Of a stretch of 64,000 bases of DNA, positions 20,135 through 29,149 are shown in pieces. A model generated the notes under the pieces. The model was given only the letters and a program-made list of their open reading frames with translations. It made no database searches and was not told the DNA's origin. The position numbers were made by a program, and so were the translations under genes. This stretch comes from Paenibacillus mucilaginosus 3016 (GTDB lineage Bacteria > Bacillota > Bacilli > Paenibacillales > NBRC-103111), in the NCBI RefSeq assembly GCF_000250655.1, contig NC_016935.1, positions 8,397,501-8,461,500 on the forward strand, given 5' to 3'. Position 1 is the first letter of the stretch. The number at the start of each line of letters is the position of its first letter.

Positions 20135-20165
20135 TGAATAGGTGCCCCTTTCTTTTTCCATACTG
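20135..20165 (+). promoter_or_regulatory. Forespore (sigma-G/sigma-F type) promoter of the pbpG-like gene
   Basis: TGAATA, 18 bases, CATACTG, close to the sigma-G pattern (TGAATA-N17/18-CATACTA, one mismatch). It ends 70 bases before the chosen start. B. subtilis pbpG is a forespore gene, which supports the assignment. Confidence 0.65.
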
Positions 20166-20235
20166 GTGAATGGAACTTATTGCTAATGAGGCGTTCACCG
20201 CAGAGGATGCAATGGAAACGGAGGGATCACAGGCC

Positions 20236-22299
20236 ATGAGGAGCACACGTTATAAGGAACAGACGCCGGCGGAAAATGAACCCGTGTACCGCAAAGCCCG
20301 CGGCTGGCGGAGCTGGATGTCATTCGTCTTCACCTGCCTGATGCTCGGCGCCGCCGCAGCGGTGGTCGGCCTGCTCTTCATGCGCTCCCAGTCCCTCCCC
20401 GTCTCCAAGCTCGCGGCCGCTTCCGAAATGTACGATATCCACGGCGAGCTCATCGAAGCCTACGGCAGCACGAAGAACAAGCAGGCCGTGACCCTGCAGG
20501 AGATCGCACCGAGCCTTATCCAGGCCACGCTGGCCATCGAGGACCGCAAGTTCTATGAGCACTACGGGTTCGACCCGAAGGGCATCGCCCGGGCGGCCTG
20601 GGTTAATCTCCAGCATATGAGCAAGGTGCAGGGCGCCGGTACGATTACCCAGCAGCTCGCGCGGAATCTGTATCTCACCCACGAACGGACCTGGACCCGC
20701 AAAGCCAAGGAAACGTATTACGCCGTCCAAATGGAGCTTCAGATGAGCAAGGATCAAATTCTGGAGCAGTACCTCAACCAAATTTATTACGGCCATGCCA
20801 CCTACGGAATCGGGGCGGCTGCGCATCTGTTCTTCGGTAAACCGGCGTCGGACCTGAACTTGGCCGAGAGCGCCCTGCTCGCAGGCGTGCCGAAGGGGCC
20901 CCGCTACTATTCGCCCTACTATGATATGGATAAATCGCTGGAGCGCCAGAAGACGGTGCTGCAGACGATGGTCGAGGCGGGATACATCACGCGGCGGCAG
21001 GCCGAAGAGGCCGGAAGAGAGAAGCTGAACATCCTCCCGCTCGAGAGCAAAAAGGCGGTGACGGCCCCTTACTTCCGCGACTATGTGCGGGGGACGGCTA
21101 CCGAACTGCTGGGTCTCGAGGAGAAGGAGTTCGAGGAAAGCGGCCTGCGCATCTACACGACCCTCGATCTCAAGGCGCAGAAGGTGGCCGAAGAGGTTGT
21201 GGCGGAGCAGCTCAAGAGCTATCCGGAGCTGCAGACGGCGCTCGTGTCCATCGATCCGCGGAACGGCTATGTCAAGGCGATGGTCGGCGGCAGGGATTAC
21301 GCCAAGAGCCAGTACAACCGGGCACTGAGCGCCACACGCCAGCCGGGCTCGTCCTTCAAGCCGATCGTCTACCTGACGGCCCTGAAGGAGAAAGGCTTCA
21401 CGGCGGTCACCCGGTTCAAGAGCGAGCCGACGACCTTCACCTACGAGGACGGCAAGACGTACACGCCGAGCAACTTCGATAACAAGTTCTTCGATTGGAT
21501 CGACCTGCGGACGGCGCTGGCCAAAAGCGACAATATCTTCGCTGTGCATACCGTGCTGGAAGCCGGACCCGACCGGGTAATCGAGATGGCCCGCCGGATG
21601 GGCATCACAAGCCCTATGAAGCCGATGCCGTCGCTTGCGCTCGGCACGTTCCCGGTGTCGCCGTTCGAGATGGCGTCCGCGTTCAGCATCCTGGCGAACC
21701 AGGGCGTCCGCACGGAGCCGACGTCAATCCTGCGGATCGAGGACCGCCGGGGCCGGGTGCTCTACGAAGCGCAGCCGCAGCAGGAGACGGTAATCGAGCC
21801 GGCCTACACCTACGTGCTCACCCATCTGATGGAGAGCGTGTTCGACCAGGGCGGCACCGGCAGCCGCGTCTCCAGCGTGCTGAAGCGGCCGGTGGCCGGC
21901 AAGACCGGCACGACCAACTCGGATGCGTGGCTCGTCGGCTACACGCCGGAGCTGTCGACGGCCGTATGGGTCGGCTACGATAAGGACAAGACCATCGGCA
22001 CGATCGAATCGCACCTTGCGGCTCCGATCTTCGCGGAGTTCACGGAGCGGACGCTCGAGGCGGTGCCGCCCAAGCTGTTCACCATTCCGGAAGGCGTGAG
22101 CAGCGTCTACATCGACCCGAAGACCGGGAAGCTGGCGAACGAGAGCTGCCCGAACCCGCGGCTGGAGGCCTTCATCCAGGGGACGGAGCCGACGGAGTAC
22201 TGCACGGAGCAGCCGGCGAAGAGCGATGCCGCGAAGCCGGATGCCCGCAAGGAGAACGGCACGTGGTGGCAGGATCTCAAGCGGTGGTGGGGTTCATAA
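20236..22299 (+). CDS. pbpG: Class A penicillin-binding protein, PbpG (PBP2d)-like
   Basis: 687-aa bifunctional murein synthase. A basic cytoplasmic start and one membrane anchor (about residues 28-50) are followed by a GT51 transglycosylase domain (catalytic Glu in AIEDRKFYEH, about residue 100; GAGTITQQLARNL) and a transpeptidase with SSFK (about 372), SDN (about 430) and KTGTT (about 555). I chose ATG at 20236 because GGAGGG precedes it and the forespore promoter would start transcription near the longer frame's first codon. Synteny with speE, speB and ywhD matches B. subtilis pbpG. Ends in a Trp-rich WWQDLKRWWGS tail. Confidence 0.9.
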   Translation: MRSTRYKEQTPAENEPVYRKARGWRSWMSFVFTCLMLGAAAAVVGLLFMRSQSLPVSKLAAASEMYDIHGELIEAYGSTKNKQAVTLQEIAPSLIQATLAIEDRKFYEHYGFDPKGIARAAWVNLQHMSKVQGAGTITQQLARNLYLTHERTWTRKAKETYYAVQMELQMSKDQILEQYLNQIYYGHATYGIGAAAHLFFGKPASDLNLAESALLAGVPKGPRYYSPYYDMDKSLERQKTVLQTMVEAGYITRRQAEEAGREKLNILPLESKKAVTAPYFRDYVRGTATELLGLEEKEFEESGLRIYTTLDLKAQKVAEEVVAEQLKSYPELQTALVSIDPRNGYVKAMVGGRDYAKSQYNRALSATRQPGSSFKPIVYLTALKEKGFTAVTRFKSEPTTFTYEDGKTYTPSNFDNKFFDWIDLRTALAKSDNIFAVHTVLEAGPDRVIEMARRMGITSPMKPMPSLALGTFPVSPFEMASAFSILANQGVRTEPTSILRIEDRRGRVLYEAQPQQETVIEPAYTYVLTHLMESVFDQGGTGSRVSSVLKRPVAGKTGTTNSDAWLVGYTPELSTAVWVGYDKDKTIGTIESHLAAPIFAEFTERTLEAVPPKLFTIPEGVSSVYIDPKTGKLANESCPNPRLEAFIQGTEPTEYCTEQPAKSDAAKPDARKENGTWWQDLKRWWGS

Positions 22300-22337
22300 G
22301 GCCCACGGCGATGTGCCGGATGCGGCGGGTAGGAATC

Positions 22338-22375
22338 AGGACGGACTGGCGAAATGACGCCGGTCCGTCCTTTTT
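22338..22375 (+). terminator. Terminator of the pbpG-like gene
   Basis: Fourteen-pair stem (one G-T pair) around AAATGA followed by TTTTT, 38 bases after the stop codon. Confidence 0.85.
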
Positions 22376-22465
22376 GCGCGGGATGGACGGCGGAAGGCGA
22401 GCATACGGAAGGGAAGGCGGAGTTAGGGCCGTGTAGAGGCCGGATGGCGGGGTTTGGCGATTCTG

Positions 22466-22533
22466 TGATGTGAAACATCATATTTACGGGAGAGTAGCGC
22501 CTGTTTTGGGCCGGTATGCGATGAGTTTCATCG
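22466..22533. promoter_or_regulatory. Pair of 15-nt GATG-type palindromes upstream of the CHAD gene
   Basis: TGATGT-GAA-ACATCA (22466-22480) and CGATGA-GTT-TCATCG (22519-22533), both with 6-bp arms and 3-bp centres. Their centres are 53 bp apart, about five helical turns, and the second lies 110 bases before the CHAD start. Confidence 0.45.
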
Positions 22534-22642
22534 GATGATGGTCGCGCGGGCTGTTTCACTTCTCTCCTGCAGGTGTATGGGTAAGTATATACCTTTCGAT
22601 AAAACGGGATGTGCCAGCTTACTTGGAAAGGAAGGATGCGCG

Positions 22643-23512
22643 ATGGAGACCCTTCAGGAGAGAACCGAAACGTACCGCGAGTGGAAAAAGCAGCTCAAAC
22701 GTCACTACCGCAAGTTCGCCGGCTTCGCGAAGGAAGCCTACCGCTACGAGGACGTGGAGGACGTGCACCAGGCGCGGGTGCACTGCCGGAAGCTGCTCAC
22801 CCTGCTGAAGCTGCTGGATCCCGATGACCGGGAAGAGCTGCGCGTTCCGCTCAGACGGGCTTTCAAGGCGCTGGGCAAAGTACGCGACAGCGACGTGCTC
22901 ATCGCGGACTTCGTGCAGCGCAAGGAAGACGCCCCCGACGGGGATACCGCCGAGATGCTCAAGCGCTATCTCAAGCTGCTGCGGGACCGGCGGCTGCGCT
23001 ATGTGGCCAAGCTGGAGAAGCGGCTGCGCCCCGCGCTGCGCGGGAAGTTCCGGCGGCGCTGGGACGATTACCTGAACGGCGCGCTGCAGGAGCAGGCCGC
23101 TGCGGTCGACGCCACAGCCCAGCTCCGGCGCCTGGAAGCGAAGCTTGAGGCGAAGCAGGCCGAGCTGCGTGAGCTTGCCGCCCAACCGGACACGAGCGGG
23201 CTGGATCTGGCCGAGACGCTGCATGAAGCGAGGCTGATCGTCAAGGAGATCCGCTACGTGACCTCGGAAGCGGATTTTGCCCTGAAGCCGCTGCCGGGGG
23301 GCGCGCTGTCCTTCCTGCCGGTCAAGCCCCTGCAGGAAGAGCTCGGTGCCCTTAACGACAGCCGGGTGCGTCTGGCCCGGTGGCAGGACGCCAACCCTGA
23401 GGCGCTTGGCATTGACCCGGATGTTTACCGGCGGATGACCGACCGCCTGCGCGGGGAGATGGAGCGCCGCATCCGGGAGGTATCCCTGGCCAATCTTGAT
23501 GAGCGGGATTGA
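22643..23512 (+). CDS. CHAD domain protein
   Basis: 289 aa, almost entirely helical and strongly charged. CHAD domains are alpha-helical bundles with conserved histidines and many basic residues that bind inorganic polyphosphate. Here the HQARVHCRKLLTLLKL segment (about residue 35) and the second HEARLIVKEIRYVTS segment (about 195) are the two repeats' signatures. The CYTH triphosphatase domain often fused to CHAD is absent. GGAAGGA precedes ATG 22643; the longer frame upstream lacks such a site. It is convergent with a phosphate-binding-like protein gene, which suggests a shared phosphate or polyphosphate theme (inference). Confidence 0.88.
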   Translation: METLQERTETYREWKKQLKRHYRKFAGFAKEAYRYEDVEDVHQARVHCRKLLTLLKLLDPDDREELRVPLRRAFKALGKVRDSDVLIADFVQRKEDAPDGDTAEMLKRYLKLLRDRRLRYVAKLEKRLRPALRGKFRRRWDDYLNGALQEQAAAVDATAQLRRLEAKLEAKQAELRELAAQPDTSGLDLAETLHEARLIVKEIRYVTSEADFALKPLPGGALSFLPVKPLQEELGALNDSRVRLARWQDANPEALGIDPDVYRRMTDRLRGEMERRIREVSLANLDERD

Positions 23513-23608
23513 TGCCGGCGCACGTCCGGACATCCGGTATCCGGGGACTTGTCCGTCCCCTTCCGGCTCCCGCCAGAGCGCTGAGTTTCCCATAGGAGCA
23601 TCAAATCA

Positions 23609-23645
23609 ACAAGCCTCCAACCGGATCATCCGGATGGAGGCTTGT
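23609..23645. terminator. Bidirectional hairpin between the CHAD gene and its convergent neighbour
   Basis: ACAAGCCTCCA / TGGAGGCTTGT 11-bp stem with an inner CCGGAT/ATCCGG helix. Neither side has a long T-run, so termination strength is uncertain. Confidence 0.65.
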
Positions 23646-23738
23646 CTCATGCATCGCCCCCATCGGAACCCTGAGCTGGCGATGGTGATGGCGTTGGTGA
23701 TGGCAATGACACCCCCGAACATCCGCCGGTGTGCCGCC

Positions 23739-25226
23739 TTACTCCTCCACCGCAGCCGTGCCGGTCCCCGGGACGAAGCCGCCGCGCTCGACCGCCTGTG
23801 CTCCCGCCTCGCTCTGCAGCCACTGCAGCAGCCGGCCTGCAGGACTGTCCGCCGGCTCATCCCCGCGGGTCACGGCGTACAGCACGGCGGTGTACGGGTA
23901 AGCTCCGCTGCGGATGTTGTCCCGGCTTGGCTGCACCCCGTCCACCGCCAGGAACTTCACGTTCTCGCTGCGGTTCATTTCGCTCGCATAATAATAGAAG
24001 GAGTAACCGAGCGCATTGCGCGCGTTGCGGTAGTCCGCCACCGCTTCGATCAGGCCGCCCATGCCGCTCGGCTTGCGGTCCATCGGAGGCTCCGCCATCC
24101 CGAGCCCCTTCATGACGTTCTTCTCCATGTACGTCTGCGAACCGGAATTCGCTTCCCGCTGGAACGCCGTGATGGGCTCATCCGCCCCGCCGAGCTCCTT
24201 CCAGTTCGTCACCTCGCCGCTGTAGATCCGCCGCAGGTCCCCGGCCTTCACTCCGTCCACGCCATTCTCCCGGTGGACGAGGAAGATGAACGCATCCCGG
24301 CCCAGCGGAGTCAGCTTCAGCTCCACCCCCGCCGCTGCAGCCTGCTGGCGTTCCTCATTCGAAGGGCCTGCGACGAGGATGAGGTCCGCCTCCCGTTCGA
24401 TGAGGTTCAAGTAGGCTTCATGCGTGGTGTTAAAGTGTACGCTCTCGTAAGCCATCCCCCGGTTGACCCCCGTCAGCTCACCCAGCATCAGTCTGCCGAA
24501 CGGAAGAGCCGCTGTGGCCCCGTCCACCCGGGGATAAGACTGCGGAGTGAACGGTCTCTGCTTCGGCAGCAGCTCCAGCGTCAGAGCCATCCCCCCGGTC
24601 AGCACAGACAGGACCGCCAGCGGAAGGAGGAGCCGCCGAAGCCGACGGGGGTTCCCTGCCGCCGCTTGGTGAAGCCAGGTCCCCAGGACCGCCGACACTC
24701 CCGGAAGCAGCGACAAGACGAGCGCCGCTACCTTCATCGGGGTCCCCTGATCGACATAGAACCGGGAAGCCTCGTACAAGGGCGTCGCCCAATAAGTGAA
24801 CAGCGTGAACGGCAGCCAGCTCATATCCGTGAACTCCGCCACGGAACCGGTGCGCCCCGTGAACGTAAGTGTCCAGATCACCGTGCCGAGCAGCGTGACG
24901 GGCAGCACGGCCAGTACCTGCCGACCCGCCATCACCCCGTCCTGCCTGCCTGACGCATAGCCGTACAGGCCAAACAGGCATGCGATCGCCAGGGAATAGA
25001 GCAGCATCAGGAGCCCGACGCCGGCATCGCCTCTTTTCAAGGAACGGTACAGAAATTCGGGCTCCGAGCCGGTCAGAAAACCCGCAATCAAGATGCCCAG
25101 CAGGTACATGACACCGAACAGGAAGCCCCACTGCAGGACAAACCCGATCCCCCGATGGTCCTTCCGGTCAGGCTTTAGATTCACTTCACTTTCGATGTGC
25201 TTCTCCCCCTTTACCACCAGCCTCAT
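23739..25226 (-). CDS. Membrane protein with C-terminal phosphate-binding (PstS-like) domain
   Basis: 495 aa. Residues about 28-235 contain five or six hydrophobic segments (FVLQWGFLFGVMYLLGILIAG, LLMLLYSLAIACLFGLYG, VLAVLPVTLLGTVIWTL, LVLSLLPGVSAVLG, LLPLAVLSVLTGG). The rest resembles the PBP2 phosphate-type solute-binding fold: LRRIYSGEVTNWKELGG and REANSGSQTYME are its usual landmarks, and a late SFYYYASEM motif fits too. Normal PstS proteins are lipoproteins with no multi-pass domain, so this is a fusion; no ABC transporter genes are nearby. The first ATG has no clear ribosome site, so the start is uncertain. It may be a sensor rather than a transporter part. Confidence 0.8.
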   Translation of the reverse strand: MRLVVKGEKHIESEVNLKPDRKDHRGIGFVLQWGFLFGVMYLLGILIAGFLTGSEPEFLYRSLKRGDAGVGLLMLLYSLAIACLFGLYGYASGRQDGVMAGRQVLAVLPVTLLGTVIWTLTFTGRTGSVAEFTDMSWLPFTLFTYWATPLYEASRFYVDQGTPMKVAALVLSLLPGVSAVLGTWLHQAAAGNPRRLRRLLLPLAVLSVLTGGMALTLELLPKQRPFTPQSYPRVDGATAALPFGRLMLGELTGVNRGMAYESVHFNTTHEAYLNLIEREADLILVAGPSNEERQQAAAAGVELKLTPLGRDAFIFLVHRENGVDGVKAGDLRRIYSGEVTNWKELGGADEPITAFQREANSGSQTYMEKNVMKGLGMAEPPMDRKPSGMGGLIEAVADYRNARNALGYSFYYYASEMNRSENVKFLAVDGVQPSRDNIRSGAYPYTAVLYAVTRGDEPADSPAGRLLQWLQSEAGAQAVERGGFVPGTGTAAVEE

Positions 25227-25332
25227 CGTTCTATGTGTAGTGACGGATTTTCCAATAAATAGGTTGCAGTTTGAACCTCCGCCCTGCCTTCACCGCCTTG
25301 TGATAACGTTTCCAAAAAGGCTTGCATCAGCA

Positions 25333-25362
25333 CAAAAAGGCAGACCCGAAGGCCTGCCTTTC
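25333..25362 (-). terminator. Terminator downstream of ywhD
   Basis: AAAGGCAG-GCC-TTCG-GGT-CTGCCTTT with a UUCG-type tetraloop and TTTTT tail on the minus strand, 87 bases after the ywhD stop. Confidence 0.85.
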
Positions 25363-25369
25363 TGCTGTC

Positions 25370-25403
25370 CTAGTATATGGTGTATATACTAGGGACTAGT
25401 ATA
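25370..25403. promoter_or_regulatory. Cluster of three CTAGTATA half-sites
   Basis: CTAGTATA (25370-25377), its inverse TATACTAG (25385-25392) and a third CTAGTATA (25396-25403). It lies between the ywhD stop and its terminator, about 145 bases upstream of the PstS-like gene. A promoter-region operator for that gene is possible. Confidence 0.45.
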
Positions 25404-25448
25404 CCTTGTTAGAAGGAGTGACACAAGACCGTCACATAATCGACAAAA

Positions 25449-25964
25449 TTAGGATAAAGCTTCCTTCAGAGTCGCATCCGACCGCTCCCACATGCCCGGA
25501 TCCCACGCGGCGAGGAAGTCGCGAAGCTTGGCTTTCTCGGCCTCTCCGAGGTTATCGACCATGACCCGGCGCTTCAGCGCATAGTCCATCCGGTTGACGT
25601 GATCGGCGAGAATTTTCCATCCCTTGCGCGCTTCCGGATCTACGGTCATGGCACACGAGGTCACGCCGGCGTAATATTTGCCGTCTTCCTTGAAATCCAC
25701 CGCCACCCACACGATCCAGCAGGGACGCCCGTTCGGCACCTCATCCGCGTTCACCGTGAACTTGATGCCCTTCTCGATCTTGCTCTTGGCATGAAGCGTG
25801 CCGTCGTCCAGATACACCTCGTCCCCGTCGATAATCACGCCCGACAGCTGGCTGAGGTCAATGGAGCCCTGTCCATACCCGCGGTGCTTTGTTTCTTTCT
25901 GCGAGATGATATTTAATGTAGGGAGCTTCTTTTCTTTTTCCTGTCCGCTTCCGTTGTTCTCCAT
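25449..25964 (-). CDS. ywhD: YwhD family protein
   Basis: 171-aa soluble protein of unknown function, typical of Bacillales. Conserved blocks: LNIISQKETKHRGYGQGSID, GVIIDGDEVYLDDGTLHAKS and WIVWVAVDF. The start ATG at 25964 follows AAGGTGG; a GTG six codons upstream overlaps that site. In B. subtilis ywhD lies next to pbpG, and here the two are separated only by the CHAD gene and the PstS-like gene. A terminator with a UUCG loop closes the unit. Confidence 0.92.
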   Translation of the reverse strand: MENNGSGQEKEKKLPTLNIISQKETKHRGYGQGSIDLSQLSGVIIDGDEVYLDDGTLHAKSKIEKGIKFTVNADEVPNGRPCWIVWVAVDFKEDGKYYAGVTSCAMTVDPEARKGWKILADHVNRMDYALKRRVMVDNLGEAEKAKLRDFLAAWDPGMWERSDATLKEALS

Positions 25965-26106
25965 GAGGCACCCACCTTCCACATTCGTCTTATTCCTTCA
26001 TCATAATGCAAAAGCCCGTTTTTCACAATTTTGAACCCCTGAGAAATAATCCCCTGTCCACCCACATATACATGCTGTAGATGCTTGTCAACGGGGTGAA
26101 TATGAG

Positions 26107-28311
26107 ATGAAAAACCGACTACATGCCTCCATCACATCATGGGGCGCCGTTCTGATCGCAGCCTGCGGCGCCGTGCTGCTTACCCATACCCTGCTGCTCG
26201 CAGACGAAACCGCGGGGGACAAGCGCAATACCGCGTGGGCGGTGGCAGCGGACAGCGGCACCGGCCTGCCCATGCTCCGGCCCGCGGCCTCACACAGCGT
26301 CACGGCCGCTCCCGCTTCGCCGGCGGCGCGTGGGCCGGCAGACGGCTCGTCCACGGGCCTGGCGCTGTCGGCCGGAAGCGGCGAAGCCCGTCCCGCCGCC
26401 GCCCGCGCCGCCCCGGCCGGCGAGGCCCCGCCCGCTCCGGCGGCCCCTCCGGCAACACCCGCGCCGCCGAGCCTGCCGGCGAAGCCCGCGGAGAAGCCCG
26501 CACCGAAGCCGCTGTCCGGCCGGATCGTGGAATATCACCTAACCGCAGAGTACGACGCCACAGGCAAGATGATCACCGGCACCTCGTCGATAACCTGGAC
26601 CAACCCCGGCAGCCTGCCGGTGTCCGAGCTGTATTTTCACCTGTATCCGAACGCCTTCGAATCGAAGAAATCCACCTTCATGCGGGAATCCGGGGGCAAG
26701 CTGCGCAGCGACGTATCCAAGGAAGGCAGCTTCGGCAGCATGACCGTCTCCTCGATCAAGTTGATGGGCGGCTCGGAGGCCGAACTCAGCGGCGCTTCCG
26801 AATATGTCCAGCCTGATGACGGGAACAAGGACGACCGCACCCTGCTGCGGGTGCCGCTGCCGAAGCCCGTGGAACCGGGAGCCAAAATCACGCTGCAGAC
26901 CGACTTCACGGTGAAGCTGCCGCAGGTCTTCGCCCGGATGGGCTATGCCGGCGACTTCGTCATGGCGGGCCAGTGGTTCCCGAAGATCGCCGTCTACGAG
27001 CCGCAAGGCACCCGCGGGCGCACCGATGAGGGATGGAACCTGCACCAATACCACGGCAATTCCGAGTTTTATGCCGACTTCGGCATTTTCGACGTGAAGC
27101 TGAAGCTGCCTGCGGACTATAAAGTGGCCGCCACGGGCTTCCCGACGAAGCCCCCCGTCGACGACGGCGCAACCAAGATTCATACCTTCTATGCGGATGA
27201 CGTGCACGACTTTGCCTGGTCGGCCTCCCCGCATTTTGTGTATTACGAGGAGCCGTATGCCACGCCCCATCTGCCGGGCGTACGCATCAAGCTGTACCTC
27301 GACCCGAAGCACGAGCATCTCAAGGCCCGCTACATGACCGCCGCCAAAAAAGCGCTCGCCCGCTACTCCGAATGGTACGGAACGTACCCGTACTCCACCC
27401 TCTCTGTGGTCGTGCCCCCGGAGGACGGAAACGGGGCGGGAGGCATGGAATACCCCACCCTGATCACCGCCTGGGGAGCCGGCGAGGAGAACCCGAGCCT
27501 GGAGCTCGAACGGGTCGTCGTGCACGAGATCGGCCATCAGTTCTTCTACGGGATGGTGGCGAGCAACGAATTCGAGGAAGCCTGGCTTGACGAGGGCTTC
27601 ACTTCCTATATCGAAGACCGGCTGATGGAGGCCGAATACGGCGTGCGTCCGAATCTCCTCGTGGAATCGAGCTATATCACCAGCCCCGAGGCCCTGAAGA
27701 AAAACGCCTGGAGCTACGACGGGCACAGCCACTACGCGGAGAATGTCTACACCCGAGCAAAGCTGGTGCTGAAGGCGATGGAGCGGCAGACCGGTCCGGA
27801 GACCATGAACAAGATCATGCGCACGTACTTCCAGCGCTGGAAATTCAAGCACCCGACCACGGCCGACTTCCAGCTCGCCGCGGAGGACGTCACGAAGACG
27901 AGCTGGCAGAGCTTCTTCGACCAGTACGTCTACGGGGACTCCATGGTCGATTATGCGGTAGGCTCCATCTCCACCCGGAAGCTGACGGAGAACGGCCAAA
28001 CCTACTATGAGAACAGCGTCGTGCTCCGCCGACAGGGCGGCTCGGTCCAGGGCGTTCCGGTCCGCTTCCACTTCACGGACGGCACCCGGCTCGACAAGAC
28101 CTGGGAAGGCGGCGACAGCGAGGTGCTCATCAAGCTGAACCATACGTCTCCCCTCGCCTGGGTGTCCATCGATCCGCAGTATACGATCGTGCTGGAGAAC
28201 AAACGGATCAACTCGTTCATGAAAACCGAGGTCGACCCGCAGCTGTCCGTCCGCTGGAACCTCAGCGTGCTGAAGATTCTGGAGATACTCTCCGGCTGGA
28301 TCGCATGGTAA
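26107..28311 (+). CDS. M1-like zinc metallopeptidase, membrane-anchored or exported
   Basis: 734 aa. An N-terminal hydrophobic segment (about 10-32) serves as signal or anchor. Residues about 60-135 are a Pro/Ala-rich linker. The catalytic domain has GGMEYPT (gluzincin exopeptidase-like site, about 449), HEIGHQFFYGMV (zinc-binding HExxH at about 473) and the third ligand Glu in EAWLDEGFTSY (about 492). The family is M1 aminopeptidase-like; true exopeptidase activity is not assured. A C-terminal domain (about 610-700) is beta-rich. The next gene follows 16 bases later, so they form an operon. The GC-rich linker makes shadow frames on both strands. Confidence 0.88.
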   Translation: MKNRLHASITSWGAVLIAACGAVLLTHTLLLADETAGDKRNTAWAVAADSGTGLPMLRPAASHSVTAAPASPAARGPADGSSTGLALSAGSGEARPAAARAAPAGEAPPAPAAPPATPAPPSLPAKPAEKPAPKPLSGRIVEYHLTAEYDATGKMITGTSSITWTNPGSLPVSELYFHLYPNAFESKKSTFMRESGGKLRSDVSKEGSFGSMTVSSIKLMGGSEAELSGASEYVQPDDGNKDDRTLLRVPLPKPVEPGAKITLQTDFTVKLPQVFARMGYAGDFVMAGQWFPKIAVYEPQGTRGRTDEGWNLHQYHGNSEFYADFGIFDVKLKLPADYKVAATGFPTKPPVDDGATKIHTFYADDVHDFAWSASPHFVYYEEPYATPHLPGVRIKLYLDPKHEHLKARYMTAAKKALARYSEWYGTYPYSTLSVVVPPEDGNGAGGMEYPTLITAWGAGEENPSLELERVVVHEIGHQFFYGMVASNEFEEAWLDEGFTSYIEDRLMEAEYGVRPNLLVESSYITSPEALKKNAWSYDGHSHYAENVYTRAKLVLKAMERQTGPETMNKIMRTYFQRWKFKHPTTADFQLAAEDVTKTSWQSFFDQYVYGDSMVDYAVGSISTRKLTENGQTYYENSVVLRRQGGSVQGVPVRFHFTDGTRLDKTWEGGDSEVLIKLNHTSPLAWVSIDPQYTIVLENKRINSFMKTEVDPQLSVRWNLSVLKILEILSGWIAW

Positions 28312-28327
28312 AGGAGGATGACCGAAG

Positions 28328-29149
28328 ATGAATGCCTTACGTAACCGGATCTCCCACGGCTGGTCGATCGCCTGGAAGCAGCCTTTTGCCGTCATCGCCC
28401 TCTTCGTCTACCATCTGGCCTGGGGCGTGCTGCTCTACAAGCTGATCCAGTCGGTCGTGCTGCCTCTCCTGCACCGTTATCCCGGGGAGGTGCTTCCCCG
28501 GGAGGCCGTTCAGCTGTTCTGGATCGAAGGACAGTTCCAGCTGATGAAGACCGACCTCCTCCAGCCCTACCTCTGGTGGGCGCTGGGACTGCTCGCCCTG
28601 CGGGCGGTGCTGCATCCCGTGCTGAACGCCGGGGTGCTCTACTCGCTGCATAACCGGGATCTCAATGCGGGCTACCGGTTCGTGGAGGGGGTGCGCCGGC
28701 TCAGCGTCCCGTTCTTCTCGCTCTACGTCCTGCAGCTGCTGATGACCCTCGCGCCCTTGTACTGGCTGCTTCCCTATGCGGCCGGCCAATATATCAAGCA
28801 CTCCTCTTATCTGTCTTACGGCAAGGCGCTGCTGCTACCTCTCGGCATCTTCATCCTGTGGGTCTTTCTCCTGCAGCTGCTGTTTCTCTTCCTGCAGATT
28901 GCGAAGACGGCCGGACGGTCGTCCCTGTACGCCCTGATCTTCGTCGCCCGGCATCTGCCCGCCATCCTTGCCGCCGGAGCGGCCGTCGCCGTGGTGTCCC
29001 TGCTGGTCTCGGCTGCGGTCATGGCCTCCAGCTACCTCTGGGCCGGCTTCCTCGCTCTGCTCGGCTATCAGGCGTACCGGCTGCTTCAGATGTTCTTCAA
29101 GGTATGGGCGATCGGTACCCAGTATGCCCTGTGGATCGAAAAAGCGTAA
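28328..29149 (+). CDS. Multi-pass membrane protein, partner of the upstream peptidase gene
   Basis: 273 aa with about six transmembrane helices (PFAVIALFVYHLAWGVLL, YLWWALGLLALRAVLH, FSLYVLQLLMTLAPLYWLL, LLLPLGIFILWVFLLQLL, AILAAGAAVAVVSLLVSA and a last GFLALLGYQAYRLL). No known motif. AAAGGAGGATGACCGAAG before the ATG and the 16-base gap indicate co-transcription with the M1-like peptidase, which may use it as a membrane partner (inference). Function unknown. Confidence 0.78.
   Translation: MNALRNRISHGWSIAWKQPFAVIALFVYHLAWGVLLYKLIQSVVLPLLHRYPGEVLPREAVQLFWIEGQFQLMKTDLLQPYLWWALGLLALRAVLHPVLNAGVLYSLHNRDLNAGYRFVEGVRRLSVPFFSLYVLQLLMTLAPLYWLLPYAAGQYIKHSSYLSYGKALLLPLGIFILWVFLLQLLFLFLQIAKTAGRSSLYALIFVARHLPAILAAGAAVAVVSLLVSAAVMASSYLWAGFLALLGYQAYRLLQMFFKVWAIGTQYALWIEKA

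Noticed and set aside
26139-26816. Arg/Pro-rich frames in the first third of the M1-like peptidase gene
   Set aside because: They arise from the Pro/Ala-rich linker in shifted frames.
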